Shown in pieces: positions 1 to 8,714 of a stretch of 64,000 bases of DNA (positions are counted from its first letter, which is position 1; every line of letters begins with the position of its first letter). The notes below the pieces were generated by a model, which saw only the letters and a list, made by a program, of their open reading frames with translations, was not told the DNA's origin and did no database searches. The stretch lies in assembly GCA_023417935.1 (NCBI GenBank), contig JAEZDY010000029.1, positions 1 to 64,000 on the forward strand. Reading direction: 5' to 3'. The translations under genes were made by a program, and so were the position numbers. Source of the stretch: Bacteroidota bacterium (GTDB lineage: Bacteria > Bacteroidota > Bacteroidia > Bacteroidales > Lentimicrobiaceae).

Positions 1-30
1 GAATATTCGGCATGTTACTCAACTTCAAAC

Positions 31-107
31 AGGGGGGTCAGTATCTGCCGGAATGTCAGTACCGATATTTTATTATTAGAGCAATTATTCTGGTAAAGGG
101 GGGTCAG
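31..107. repeat. Direct repeat AGGGGGGTCAG, two copies
   Basis: The 11-mer AGGGGGGTCAG occurs at 31-41 and again at 97-107, exactly 66 bp apart, just before the DUF2461 start codon. The frame of that gene is closed by TAA at 94-96. The repeat therefore sits where the family's usual first dozen residues would be encoded. Function unknown. Confidence 0.5.
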
Positions 108-108
108 C

Positions 109-744
109 ATGCTCCGGATTATCCAGCAGAATAATAACCGCGAATGGTTTGAGCAGAATAAGCAGCGGTATGCTGAAGTAAAGAAGGAGCATGAGCAGTT
201 GCTTGAGCAGGTGATTGAAGGCATAAGCAGGTTTGATGCTGTAACGGGCAGTCCGGCAGTAAAGGATTGCGTGTTCAGGATTTACAGGGATGTGAGGTTT
301 AGCCCCAACAAGGATCCTTATAAAACACACCTGGGTGCTTTTATGGCACGCGGTGGCCGCAAGAGTGAAAGGCCGGGTTTTTACCTGCATATTGAACCCG
401 GCAATTCAATGGTGGGGGGTGGTATTTATATGCCCGAACCACCGGTGCTGAAGAAGATTCGCGATGAGATATATTTTGACGCCCCGGCCTTGAGAGGTAT
501 TCTTGAAAACAAGGAATTCAAAAAGCACTTTACCGGATTGTATGAAGATAAACTCACCCGCCCTCCCAAAGGGTACGATGCAGACTTTGCCGATGCAGAA
601 CTGCTGAAGTACAAAAGCTATTTTGTGGAAAAATATTTCACCGATAAAGAAGTAACAAGTCCCAACTTCCCCACAATTGTCATCAAAACCTGCGAAGCCA
701 TGATGCCGATACAGCAATTTTTAAACAGGGCATTTGCTGAGTAA
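109..744 (+). CDS. DUF2461 domain-containing protein
   Basis: This is a 211-residue cytosolic protein of the DUF2461 (TIGR02453) family, whose biochemical role is unknown. Recognisable family blocks are NNNREWFEQNK near residues 8-18, a middle stretch with FRIYRDVRFSPNKDPYKTH (about 56-74), GGFYLH-like residues (RPGFYLHIEPG, about 88-98) and the C-terminal F-x-E-K-Y-F region. Relatives usually have roughly ten more residues before the NNN-W motif. Here an in-frame TAA at 94-96 prevents any upstream extension, so the N-terminus is slightly short. A rho-independent terminator follows directly, which suggests a single-gene unit. Family assignment is secure; function is not known. Confidence 0.85.
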   Translation: MLRIIQQNNNREWFEQNKQRYAEVKKEHEQLLEQVIEGISRFDAVTGSPAVKDCVFRIYRDVRFSPNKDPYKTHLGAFMARGGRKSERPGFYLHIEPGNSMVGGGIYMPEPPVLKKIRDEIYFDAPALRGILENKEFKKHFTGLYEDKLTRPPKGYDADFADAELLKYKSYFVEKYFTDKEVTSPNFPTIVIKTCEAMMPIQQFLNRAFAE

Positions 745-763
745 ACCCTTGTCACTTAAAATA

Positions 764-797
764 AATCAACCCGTTATGTGACCATACCGGGTTGATT
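764..797 (+). terminator. Rho-independent terminator after the DUF2461 gene
   Basis: AATCAACCCG (764-773) pairs perfectly with CGGGTTGATT (788-797) around a 14-nt loop. It lies 20 nt past the stop codon. The U tract is weak (atcttgttc), so termination is inferred from the stem. Confidence 0.65.
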
Positions 798-884
798 ATC
801 TTGTTCAGTTTAATGTGCAGTTAAAAGTACGACGGAAAAAAGCCTTTCCTACACGGGGTACATTAATTTTAAGGTAAATTTAAT

Positions 885-905
885 AGGCATAGGGCAGAGG
901 GCATA
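885..905. repeat. Heptad tandem repeat, three units
   Basis: Units AGGCATA, GGGCAGA and GGGCATA follow one another in strict 7-bp register. The same GGGCATA-type motif recurs at 34711-34738 and, inverted, at 12585-12614. Confidence 0.6.
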
Positions 906-1080
906 AAGACAGGTCAGGGCCCATGCTTTATTTTTTTATGCCCCGTGCCATATTTCCTGCCTCAGGCTTAAATATTAAATTAACTCATATTACATGTTAC
1001 AAGCTGAGGCTCAATGAGATAAAAACATTTCTCACTTGTTAAATTATTAACACAATTCCGCAAATTTAACAAGATGTAAC

Positions 1081-3153
1081 ATGAAAAGATTATTACTATT
1101 GGCATTTGCCTTACAATTTGCAACTGCATTTGCTCAATGGGAGCAAATGAACGGGCCGTATGGTGGCAGCGGCATTACATGCATTATTAATGATACTTCA
1201 ACGGGCATCTTTTATGCCGGGGGTTATTATTCAGGAGTTTTCAAATCGGATGATGGTGGTGAAAGCTGGGTTGACATTAGTAACGGACTTACAGAGTTAG
1301 CCATCCGCAGCCTGGTAATTGCGCCTAACGGTAATTTGTATACTACGGGTTGGTTTGGGGTTGCACGGCTGCAGGCAGGTAATGATGCATGGGAAATGCT
1401 GGAAAACGAACTTTCAGCTTTGCCGGTAGGTGATATGGCAGTAACATCGGAAAATACCCTGTTTGCGGCTGTATTCAATATGGATGGATTTGAAGAATCG
1501 GGTGTTTACAGATCCATGGATAACGGCACATCATGGCAGTTTATGCTGGATATGGATAATTCACAGGATAAGGTATCATTGACAGTGAATGCCAATGACC
1601 AGGTATACTTCGGTGCAACTGACGATGCCTTCAGGTCGGATGATAACGGGGTTACCTGGATTAATATCAGTCCGCTTGGAAGCAGTTATGGCCTTTACTA
1701 TGTAACCTCTATTGCTTTCGGTTCCGGGGGTACTCTATTCGCGGGAACAGAATTATTGGGAGGCATTTTCAGAAGCTTCGACAACGGCGCTACCTGGGAG
1801 CTTGTATATAGTGAACCGTTATTCGACATGGCTAGTACAAGTGATATTGAAATTAATGAAAATTATGAAATATTTGCTTCAAACTTCTCTGGTCTCATAA
1901 AGTCGGAAGATAACGGTAACACATGGAATAATATTGATAGTGGTCCTTATGCAAATGATCTGCTGGCTGTTGGACAGGATACCTTGTTTGCTGCTGCATA
2001 CAATGTATACAGATCGATTGACAATGGCATTAGTTTCTCTGAAAAGAGTGAAGGAATGATAGCCACTTCTGTTAATTCAGTAGCTGTTGGCGCTGACGCG
2101 AGGATATATGCCACTACTCCTTACAAGTTCTGGGTGATGGATTATGATGAGGAAATATGGGAGGATATCAGCTACAATTTTCCGGTTTTAAATGGTTTCA
2201 AGGATGTCAGAAGTTATCCGCAAGGACTGTTCGTTATTGCTGATGGTGCATTATACATGTCGGTTGACAATGGCACAACATGGCAGGTGGCGAGTATGTT
2301 AGGTGAAGCGATACCGGCCGACAGTTATGGAGTTAATAATTTGGGATATATCTACATTGCGAGTGATGCTTTTTCAGGCAGTGGCGTATACAGGAGTACA
2401 GATGGTGGGTCAACTTATGAATTACTTGACCTTGAACTAGACAATGATACAAAAATGGAGATCAACCAAAATAGCACCATACTTATTTATGAACATTTCC
2501 GTGGTTTACACCGGTCAACTGACAATGGGGATACCTGGGAATTTATAGATTTTTATAACACCATGCTAAGTATGGAAACAGGAGACTCAGGTGTTTTCTA
2601 TGCTACCGGATACGCCGGAGTTTGGCGCACAGAAGATGATGGATTATCATGGCAGGAGATAACGCCTGCGGTAGGGGGCGAAAACGTTGAATACCATGCA
2701 ATTCACAAGCACCCTAATGATAACCTTTACCTTTCATCGCAGGAAGCAGTTTACATTTCAACAAATGACGGCCTTACATGGAATGATTACTATACAGCAA
2801 GTGCTGTACCTGTTGGATTTATAAGCTTTGCATCGGATCCATCACTATGCTGTCTTTTTGCCGGGCATTCGGGCAGGGGGCTATGGAAAATTTCAACAAT
2901 AACCGGAACAGAAGTGGCAGAAGCTGACGCTACAAATCAACTATTTCCTAACCCGGCCACCCACAGTATTACACTTCAATTCGATAACTACAGTAAAACA
3001 ACTGCTCCCATCCTTATCTACAACTCCTCCGGTCACCTGGTTAAACAATTACCCGCAACCTCCGCACAGATAGAGATCGATATATCTTCCTTTTCTAAAG
3101 GCATTTATTACGTTGTTTATAATGGTGAGGGGCAGAAGTTATTAAAGCATTGA
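1081..3153 (+). CDS. Secreted Asp-box (BNR/sortilin-like) propeller protein with T9SS sorting domain
   Basis: The 690-residue product starts with a clear signal peptide (KRLLLLAFALQFATAFAQ) and is predicted to be exported. About eleven Asp-box motifs of the form S-x-D-x-G-x-[TS]-W run through residues 55-590, for example KSDDGGESW, RSMDNGTSW, RSDDNGVTW, RSFDNGATW and RSTDNGDTW. These mark the blade turns of a beta-propeller as in sortilin/VPS10 or BNR proteins. The last ~75 residues (from LFPNPATHSITLQF) form a type A T9SS sorting domain. The protein is therefore expected to cross the outer membrane by type IX secretion and be surface-attached or released. No catalytic residues could be assigned; ligand or glycan binding is possible. 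Confidence 0.88.
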   Translation: MKRLLLLAFALQFATAFAQWEQMNGPYGGSGITCIINDTSTGIFYAGGYYSGVFKSDDGGESWVDISNGLTELAIRSLVIAPNGNLYTTGWFGVARLQAGNDAWEMLENELSALPVGDMAVTSENTLFAAVFNMDGFEESGVYRSMDNGTSWQFMLDMDNSQDKVSLTVNANDQVYFGATDDAFRSDDNGVTWINISPLGSSYGLYYVTSIAFGSGGTLFAGTELLGGIFRSFDNGATWELVYSEPLFDMASTSDIEINENYEIFASNFSGLIKSEDNGNTWNNIDSGPYANDLLAVGQDTLFAAAYNVYRSIDNGISFSEKSEGMIATSVNSVAVGADARIYATTPYKFWVMDYDEEIWEDISYNFPVLNGFKDVRSYPQGLFVIADGALYMSVDNGTTWQVASMLGEAIPADSYGVNNLGYIYIASDAFSGSGVYRSTDGGSTYELLDLELDNDTKMEINQNSTILIYEHFRGLHRSTDNGDTWEFIDFYNTMLSMETGDSGVFYATGYAGVWRTEDDGLSWQEITPAVGGENVEYHAIHKHPNDNLYLSSQEAVYISTNDGLTWNDYYTASAVPVGFISFASDPSLCCLFAGHSGRGLWKISTITGTEVAEADATNQLFPNPATHSITLQFDNYSKTTAPILIYNSSGHLVKQLPATSAQIEIDISSFSKGIYYVVYNGEGQKLLKH

Positions 3154-3306
3154 GATAGAGGTCATGATCCCGCATCCTCAGGTTAAAACCCGGGGTTACT
3201 GTTTTCGCCCATGAAACACCACCAGTTGTAAAGATGCCATTTATGGCGTCTGAATGAAGGAATGGGCATCTTGAATATTGCATTCTCTCATAAATAAACA
3301 ATAGTG

Positions 3307-3314
3307 TATCTTTG
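3307..3314 (+). promoter_or_regulatory. -7 box TATCTTTG
   Basis: TATCTTTG matches the Bacteroidota TAnnTTTG box and lies 30 nt before the ATG at 3345. No TTG is found at the usual 19-21 nt upstream distance. Confidence 0.5.
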
Positions 3315-3344
3315 AGCACTCTCCCTTAAAATTATTTTGGTAAC

Positions 3345-3716
3345 ATGACATTAGAAAAATTAATTAACAATTTAGAAAAATTCAATTATTCTTATTCAGT
3401 AACTAAGAATGAGGTAATCGTTGATCTTGGATTTTTTCAGACAGTAAAAATTAAAATAACGGCTGACAAAGTAATTTTTAAGGATAATTTAAAAAGTAGG
3501 TTAACCGGGATGTTCAATATGAATTTAAAGTTCGCAATGTTCTACAGTACTGTTACTATTCTTGCAGTTGCATTATTCCATTCATATTTGGGTTTAGATA
3601 GTAGGGCAATAATAATGGTAGTTGCCATATGTTCAGTTATATTACTATGGTCGAACTATTATATTTCAAAATCCCATGCGTTCATTAATGCGTGTATGAA
3701 CTGGTTAAAAGATTGA
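3345..3716 (+). CDS. Small membrane protein of unknown function
   Basis: I do not recognise a family for this 123-residue protein. Residues 1-60 are a charged soluble part (lysine-rich, with alternating hydrophobics suggestive of a small alpha/beta domain). Two hydrophobic segments follow, at about 64-84 (AMFYSTVTILAVALFHSYLG) and 88-108 (AIIMVVAICSVILLWSNYY), and a short tail. It has its own candidate promoter and stands alone between a propeller gene and the converging dcp gene. Base composition is more AT-rich than the flanking genes. Confidence 0.65.
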   Translation: MTLEKLINNLEKFNYSYSVTKNEVIVDLGFFQTVKIKITADKVIFKDNLKSRLTGMFNMNLKFAMFYSTVTILAVALFHSYLGLDSRAIIMVVAICSVILLWSNYYISKSHAFINACMNWLKD

Positions 3717-3762
3717 ATACTCTACACCGCCATCACATCGTTGCAAGGGTTTAAAAGCAAAA

Positions 3763-3782
3763 CCGCCGGTTCACACCGGCGG
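3763..3782 (-). terminator. Terminator after dcp
   Basis: CCGCCGGT (3763-3770) and ACCGGCGG (3775-3782) form an 8-bp GC-rich stem with a TCAC loop. On the minus strand it is followed by a T-rich tract, so it fits termination of the dcp transcript. It may also stop the converging gene. Confidence 0.75.
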
Positions 3783-3855
3783 CTATAACTATCTTAAACA
3801 ACTTTTGAACGCGCAGCTTTGAACCCCTCGATAAAAACTCGGGGACCGTTCTTTC

Positions 3856-5958
3856 CTACAAAAGTCCTCGCTTCTTCAAAAGCGGCTTTATATCCGGCTC
3901 TGCACCTCTAAAATTGCGGTAGAGTACCATGGGGTCTTCAGTGCCGCCGCGTTCGAGGATGTTTTTCCTGAATGAGAGGGCGGTTGCTTTGTCGAAGAGG
4001 CCTTTTTCTTTGAATGCTTCGAAGGCATCAGAGTCGAGGATGGCAGCCCAGATGTAGGCGTAATATCCTGATGAGTAGCCGCCGCTGAAGATGTGGTTGA
4101 AGTAGGTACTGCGGTAGCGGCTGGTGATCTCGGGGATAAGGCCCAGAATGTTCAGGTACTGCTTTTCATAATCGTTTACGTCCTGTATGTCGATCACCTT
4201 CAGGTCGTGATAACCCATGTCGAGGAATGAAGCTGCGAGGTATTCCACGGTTTCAAAGCCCTGGTTGAATACTGCAGAGTTTTTCAGTTTTGTTACCAGT
4301 TCAGCGGGAATGGTTTGGCCGGTTTTATAATGTTTGGCATACATATTAAGCACTTCAGGTTCTGATGCCCAGTTCTCCATAATCTGCGAAGGCAGTTCAA
4401 CGAAGTCGCGCGGCACGGATGTCCCCGTAAGGCTATAATAAGTAGAATTGGAGAGCAGGCCATGCAGCGCGTGACCGAACTCGTGGAAGAAGGTTGAAGT
4501 TTCATCAAAAGTAAGCAATGAAGGCTCATTGGCAGTTGGTTTGCTGAAGTTGCACACAACAGTGATAACAGGGCGCACGTTGTTACCCTTTTCATCAACA
4601 TACTGTTTGCGGTAGCTGCTCATCCAGGCACCGCCACGTTTACTCTCGCGGGGGTGGAAATCCATAAACAACACACCAAGGTGACTTCCATCAGCATCAA
4701 TAACTTCGTAGGCAGTAGCATCAGGATGGTAAACAGGCACGTTGGTGAGCTTTTTGAAGGTAATACCATACAGGTTGTTCACCACGGTAAACACGCCCTT
4801 CTGCACATTCTCAAGAGAGAAATAAGGCTTTAACTCCTCATCACTCAGGTCATATTTCTCTTTGCGGAGCTTCTCGGTATAATAACGCCAGTCGTAGGGT
4901 TGCAGTTTAAAGTTACCGCCTTCGCGATCAATGATAGCCTGCAGATCGGCGGCTTCTGTTTTAGCACGTGCAATGGCAGGTTCCCAAAGCTGGTTAAGCA
5001 GTTTGGTCACATTACCGGCATTCTTAGCCATATTATCTTCAAGCACATAGGCAGCATGCGATTCATAGCCTAACATTTTAGCCCTTTCGAGGCGCAGTGC
5101 GGCAAGTTCCTTGATGAGGTCCTTATTGTCGAGGTCGTTGTTATTATTACCCCTGCTTATATAGGCATTATAGATCTCCTCCCTGAGTTTCCTGTTATCA
5201 GCGAACTGCAAGAAAGGCATTACGCTTGGGTTGTGGAGTGTGAACACCCACTGGCCTTTCTTACCTGCCTTGGTGGCAGTTTCAGCGGCCTGATCGATAA
5301 GATTCTGTGGTAATCCGGCAAGGTCGGCCTTTTTAGTCACCACCAGTTGATACTGGTTTGTTTCCTTCAGTACATTCTCACCAAACTGGAGGGTGAGTAC
5401 TGAAAGGCGGCTGTTTATCTCGCGAAAGCGTTTCTTCTGTTCGAAACTGAGATTAGCACCACCTCTTATGAAATCCTTATAAGTTTCCTCGAGCAGTTGT
5501 TTACGTTCGCCGGTAAGGCTTTTCCCTTCCGGGGACTCATAAACAGCTTTCACGCGTGCAAACAGACCTTCGTTAAGCCTGATATTGTCGTAGTGCGTTG
5601 ACAGCTTAGGTGCCATTTCCTTGGCAATAGCCTGAATTTGCGGATTGGTATTAGCCGAATTGAGGTTATGGAACACGGTGGTTACATTGCGCAGCAGCTC
5701 ACCACTATAGTCGAGCCGCGCAATGGTATTTTCGAAGCTTGGGGGTTCGGGATTATTCACAATTGCTTTCACTTCAGCGGAATGGCTGTTCATACCTTCC
5801 TCCACTGCCGGCATAAAATGCTCAGGAGTTATTTTTTCAAACGGAGGGATATTATATGGCGTACCATAATCATTAAGGAACGGGTTTTTAGTCATTTGTG
5901 CCTGTGTTGATGTAACCGACATAACTAACAAGATAATGGCGATAATGTAGTTTTTCAT
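3856..5958 (-). CDS. dcp: M3 family metallopeptidase, peptidyl-dipeptidase Dcp-like
   Basis: This zinc peptidase of the thimet oligopeptidase (M3A) family should remove C-terminal dipeptides from short peptides. With the chosen start it has about 700 residues, the normal family length. The zinc motif HEFGH lies in the run FFHEFGHALHGLL near residue 485, with the downstream conserved E in the ENWASEPEVL region. The frame opens at 6006, but the first ATG followed by a signal peptide (MKNYIIAIILLVMSVTSTQAQ) is at 5958. A TATCTTTG -7 box at 5985-5992 lies between the two, so 5958 is the start. The signal peptide implies a periplasmic enzyme, as in related Bacteroidota. A strong hairpin terminates it. 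Confidence 0.9.
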   Translation of the reverse strand: MKNYIIAIILLVMSVTSTQAQMTKNPFLNDYGTPYNIPPFEKITPEHFMPAVEEGMNSHSAEVKAIVNNPEPPSFENTIARLDYSGELLRNVTTVFHNLNSANTNPQIQAIAKEMAPKLSTHYDNIRLNEGLFARVKAVYESPEGKSLTGERKQLLEETYKDFIRGGANLSFEQKKRFREINSRLSVLTLQFGENVLKETNQYQLVVTKKADLAGLPQNLIDQAAETATKAGKKGQWVFTLHNPSVMPFLQFADNRKLREEIYNAYISRGNNNNDLDNKDLIKELAALRLERAKMLGYESHAAYVLEDNMAKNAGNVTKLLNQLWEPAIARAKTEAADLQAIIDREGGNFKLQPYDWRYYTEKLRKEKYDLSDEELKPYFSLENVQKGVFTVVNNLYGITFKKLTNVPVYHPDATAYEVIDADGSHLGVLFMDFHPRESKRGGAWMSSYRKQYVDEKGNNVRPVITVVCNFSKPTANEPSLLTFDETSTFFHEFGHALHGLLSNSTYYSLTGTSVPRDFVELPSQIMENWASEPEVLNMYAKHYKTGQTIPAELVTKLKNSAVFNQGFETVEYLAASFLDMGYHDLKVIDIQDVNDYEKQYLNILGLIPEITSRYRSTYFNHIFSGGYSSGYYAYIWAAILDSDAFEAFKEKGLFDKATALSFRKNILERGGTEDPMVLYRNFRGAEPDIKPLLKKRGLL

Positions 5959-5984
5959 AATGATTTTAACAATTGATTCACTGC

Positions 5985-5992
5985 CAAAGATA
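5985..5992 (-). promoter_or_regulatory. -7 box of dcp
   Basis: The minus strand reads TATCTTTG 26 nt before the dcp ATG at 5958. It rules out the longer 6006 start. Confidence 0.6.
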
Positions 5993-6075
5993 GTACGGAT
6001 TTTCAATATAGTAAATAAACCGGGTTAATCGGACATTGCTTTTTGGCTTTTTTTAACAAGTTCAGGCAAAAAAGA

Positions 6076-6103
6076 AAGCCGCAAACTTATAGGTTCACGG
6101 CTT
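6076..6103 (-). terminator. Terminator after the E1 gene
   Basis: AAGCCG (6076-6081) pairs with CGGCTT (6098-6103), with a further AAC/GTT pairing inside. On the minus strand a run of six T residues follows. It lies 121 bp past the E1 stop. Confidence 0.55.
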
Positions 6104-6224
6104 GCTTCACTTGTTTAATTGGACATCAAAAATCAGTTAGTTCTTTAGAAAATCTGCCTTCAGAATATCAGCCGGTTCAAATTGCTGTCGAAGTCAGAAG
6201 CCAACCACTTCTTTAGTTGCGATA

Positions 6225-8285
6225 TTAAAAACCTGCAAGTTCTTTGGCTGCAGCGTATATCTTATCGGTATTTGGCAAAATAGCCTTTTCGAGGATCCTG
6301 TTAAAGCCCACCGGTGTAAAGGTTGAACCTACACGTTTCACGGGAGCATCAAGATGTTGGAAAGCCTCCTCGGTAATAATAGCCGCGAGTTCGGCACCAA
6401 AACCACCAAACACTTTATCCTCATGCACTACCAGCACACGGTTTGTTTTCTTCACCGAGTTGAGCACAGCTTCCTTATCGAGGGGAACGAGTGAACGCAG
6501 GTCGATCACCTCAACTGATATACCATCCTGCTCTTCAAGCTGTTTGGCAGCGGCGAGGCACATATGGGTTGTATTGCCATAAGTGATCATGCTGATGTCA
6601 GTACCTTCACGTCTGATCCTTGCTTTGCCGAAAGGCACTTCAAAATCATCGGGCACCATCGTTTCAGCAACAGGATCATTATATAATGCCTTAGGTTCAA
6701 GGTAGAGTGTTGGACCTTCGGAACGCATGGCAGTGCGCAGCAGACCTGCAGCATCATCAGCAAAAGAAGGATACACCACCCTGATACCGGGGAATGTAGT
6801 AAGCGCTCCTTCGATGGTTTGGGAGTGGTACAATCCACCGCCTATATAACCACCCGAAGCCAGTCGCACCACAACATTAGGAGCAAAAGCGCCGTTACTG
6901 CGCCAGTAATCGTGGGTAAGTTCAATAAACTGCTCCATAGCCGGCCAGAAATAGTCGGCAAACTCAGCACCTTCAACCACAATCCTTATCTTCTTATCAA
7001 AGCGACTCATGCCATTGGCTGTTCCCAGGATAAAATCCTCGGCAATAGGTGCATTGAAAACCCGGTCAATACCAAATTCCTGCTGCATACCCTTGGTAAC
7101 ATTAAAGATGCCGCCTTTATCCTTATTGGCGATGTCCTGTCCCCAGATAAAAGTATCGGGGTTATGCCTGAACTCGGCCTTTAATGTTGAATTCAGTGCC
7201 TGGATGAACTTCATCTTCTCACCCTTTGTGCCATCATGATTGCCATCAGTGTATTTTGACGGCATATAAGGTTCGGGGATCACGAAGTCGAATATAGTTG
7301 CCGGATCAGGATCAGGGGCAGCAATTGCCTTCTTATGGGCTTTTGATACCTCTTCCTTTACCTGTTTGTCAATCGCGTCAAGCTCCTCTTCAGTTACCCT
7401 TCCGGAGATAACCAATGTTTTACGATACCTTTCAAAAGGATCAGAGGCACGGGCGCAATGACGTTCATTATCATCGCGGTAAAGCTCATGCTTATCAGAA
7501 TTGGAATGCGAATGGATACGCACAACGCTGGCATGCACAATAACAGGCATCTGGTTTTCAAGAGCGTATTGCCGTGCTTCTGCCATAACATTCATCGAGG
7601 CAAACACATTCTTGCCATCGCAGTACATGATCTTCAGGTTCTTGAAGCCTGAGAAGTTCTCAGCCGCGCGCCAATTGGCAGTCTGATCGCGCTTATGCAC
7701 CGATATACCGTAATTATTATCCTGCAGCACAAAAACCACCGGCAGCTTCTCATTCGAAGCACCGTTTATAGCCTCATACACGTACCCCTCAGAAGTTGCT
7801 GACTCGCCCATAGAGCAAAAAGCAACAGCCTTAGCACCGTACCTCTTGATGGCACGTGCAACGCCCACGGCATGGAGGGCATGGTTGCCGGTAGCCGATG
7901 AAACATTATGTATGTTCCACTCAGGCTTGGCAAAATGGTTTGACATGTGCCTTCCACCACTGGCAATATCAGTAGCCTTTGAGATACCATTAAGAATGAT
8001 CTCTTCGGCGGTGAGTCCGGCAGATATCGCTACCTGCATATCACGGTAATAAGGAAAAAGGTGATCAACACCCGGAACAAACACCTGCCCCAGAGCAAGT
8101 TGAATAGCATCGTGCCCTGCGTATGGCGCATGATACGACCACCCGAGGGCTTGTTTCAGGTAATTTGGGGCACGGTCGTCAATACGGCGCCCCATTGCAA
8201 GCAGGAAATACCAGTTAAGCAGCGTTTCTTTATCAGTATGTTTAATGCCAAAAGTCTTTTTAGCCTCTACTTCAGTTGTAATCAT
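6225..8285 (-). CDS. 2-oxoacid (branched-chain type) dehydrogenase E1, alpha-beta fusion
   Basis: This 686-residue protein fuses both E1 subunits of a thiamine-diphosphate-dependent 2-oxoacid dehydrogenase, which decarboxylates a 2-oxoacid and transfers the acyl group to the lipoyl arm of E2. The alpha part (1 to ~350) contains the ThDP/Mg motif starting GESATSEG at ~160 and ending NNYGIS at ~195. The beta part begins at about residue 358 (MKFIQALNSTLK) with the transketolase pyrimidine-binding domain (PIAEDFILGTANGMS, GGYIGGGLYHSQ) and ends with the transketolase C domain (VIDLRSLVPLDKEAV, HEDKVFGGFGAE). The best match in memory is the branched-chain 2-oxoisovalerate enzyme, but pyruvate or 2-oxoglutarate specificity cannot be excluded. 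No E2 or E3 gene is adjacent. The fused form is common in Bacteroidota. Confidence 0.9.
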   Translation of the reverse strand: MITTEVEAKKTFGIKHTDKETLLNWYFLLAMGRRIDDRAPNYLKQALGWSYHAPYAGHDAIQLALGQVFVPGVDHLFPYYRDMQVAISAGLTAEEIILNGISKATDIASGGRHMSNHFAKPEWNIHNVSSATGNHALHAVGVARAIKRYGAKAVAFCSMGESATSEGYVYEAINGASNEKLPVVFVLQDNNYGISVHKRDQTANWRAAENFSGFKNLKIMYCDGKNVFASMNVMAEARQYALENQMPVIVHASVVRIHSHSNSDKHELYRDDNERHCARASDPFERYRKTLVISGRVTEEELDAIDKQVKEEVSKAHKKAIAAPDPDPATIFDFVIPEPYMPSKYTDGNHDGTKGEKMKFIQALNSTLKAEFRHNPDTFIWGQDIANKDKGGIFNVTKGMQQEFGIDRVFNAPIAEDFILGTANGMSRFDKKIRIVVEGAEFADYFWPAMEQFIELTHDYWRSNGAFAPNVVVRLASGGYIGGGLYHSQTIEGALTTFPGIRVVYPSFADDAAGLLRTAMRSEGPTLYLEPKALYNDPVAETMVPDDFEVPFGKARIRREGTDISMITYGNTTHMCLAAAKQLEEQDGISVEVIDLRSLVPLDKEAVLNSVKKTNRVLVVHEDKVFGGFGAELAAIITEEAFQHLDAPVKRVGSTFTPVGFNRILEKAILPNTDKIYAAAKELAGF

Positions 8286-8378
8286 AAATTGAATTGTTAA
8301 TTGCGTCTGTTAAATGCGTCGGAATACCTTAATTATCAATGCAGAAAACAAGTCGAGGGTGATTTTGTTCACGGGATT

Positions 8379-8413
8379 AGCTGTCAGCTGTCAGCTTTCA
8401 GCTCTCAGCTTTT
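8379..8413. repeat. Heptad tandem repeat AGCTNTC, five units
   Basis: Five consecutive 7-mers fill this stretch: AGCTGTC, AGCTGTC, AGCTTTC, AGCTCTC and AGCTTTT. It lies in the divergent gap between the E1 gene and the thioredoxin-like gene. Confidence 0.8.
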
Positions 8414-8443
8414 TATGACTCTAAGCCCAATGCTTTTTTTCCT

Positions 8444-8451
8444 TATATTTG
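8444..8451 (+). promoter_or_regulatory. -7 box of the thioredoxin-ArsF pair
   Basis: TATATTTG fits the TAnnTTTG box, 18 nt before the ATG at 8470. Confidence 0.55.
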
Positions 8452-8469
8452 TAGATTAAAATAACAATC

Positions 8470-8706
8470 ATGGAAATAAAGATACTCGGCACAGGCTGCC
8501 CTAAATGCAAAGCTATTGAGAAAGCCACACGTGATTTCGTTGAGTCAAACGGCATTGATGCTACTGTTACCAAGGTTGACGATATAATGGAAATAATGGC
8601 GTACAATGTTATGGTAACCCCTGCTATTGTTATTGATGGTAAGGTGGTTCTGAAAGGCAGGGTGCCGTCGAATATTGAAATTGCTAAATTAATTACCGGA
8701 CAATAA
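8470..8706 (+). CDS. Small thioredoxin-like protein (redox-active disulfide protein 2 type)
   Basis: The 78-residue protein has the compact thioredoxin fold of the MTH895/redox-active disulfide family. It opens MEIKILGTGCPKCKAIEK, with the CPKC redox pair at residues 10-13, and carries the cis-Pro segment VTPAIVIDGKVVLKG at about 51-65. It should reduce or exchange disulfides in the cytoplasm. It lies 8 bp upstream of an ArsF-like lipoprotein gene, so the two are co-transcribed. In many Bacteroidota this trio also includes a DsbD/ArsG-like membrane electron carrier, which is absent here. Confidence 0.85.
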   Translation: MEIKILGTGCPKCKAIEKATRDFVESNGIDATVTKVDDIMEIMAYNVMVTPAIVIDGKVVLKGRVPSNIEIAKLITGQ

Positions 8707-8714
8707 TAAAGATC

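Larger units (their letters stand above)
745..1080. other. Intergenic region without a gene
   Basis: This 336-bp gap holds the terminator at 764-797, a three-unit heptad array at 885-905 and an AT-rich stretch leading to the propeller gene. I see no RNA gene and no convincing reading frame. Confidence 0.6.

Noticed and set aside
6244..8300. Several plus-strand ORFs of 60-120 codons opposite the E1 gene
   Set aside because: They overlap a strongly supported coding gene and resemble no protein family.
8379..8413. Possible CRISPR-like array
   Set aside because: Units are 7 bp without spacers, and no cas genes are present.
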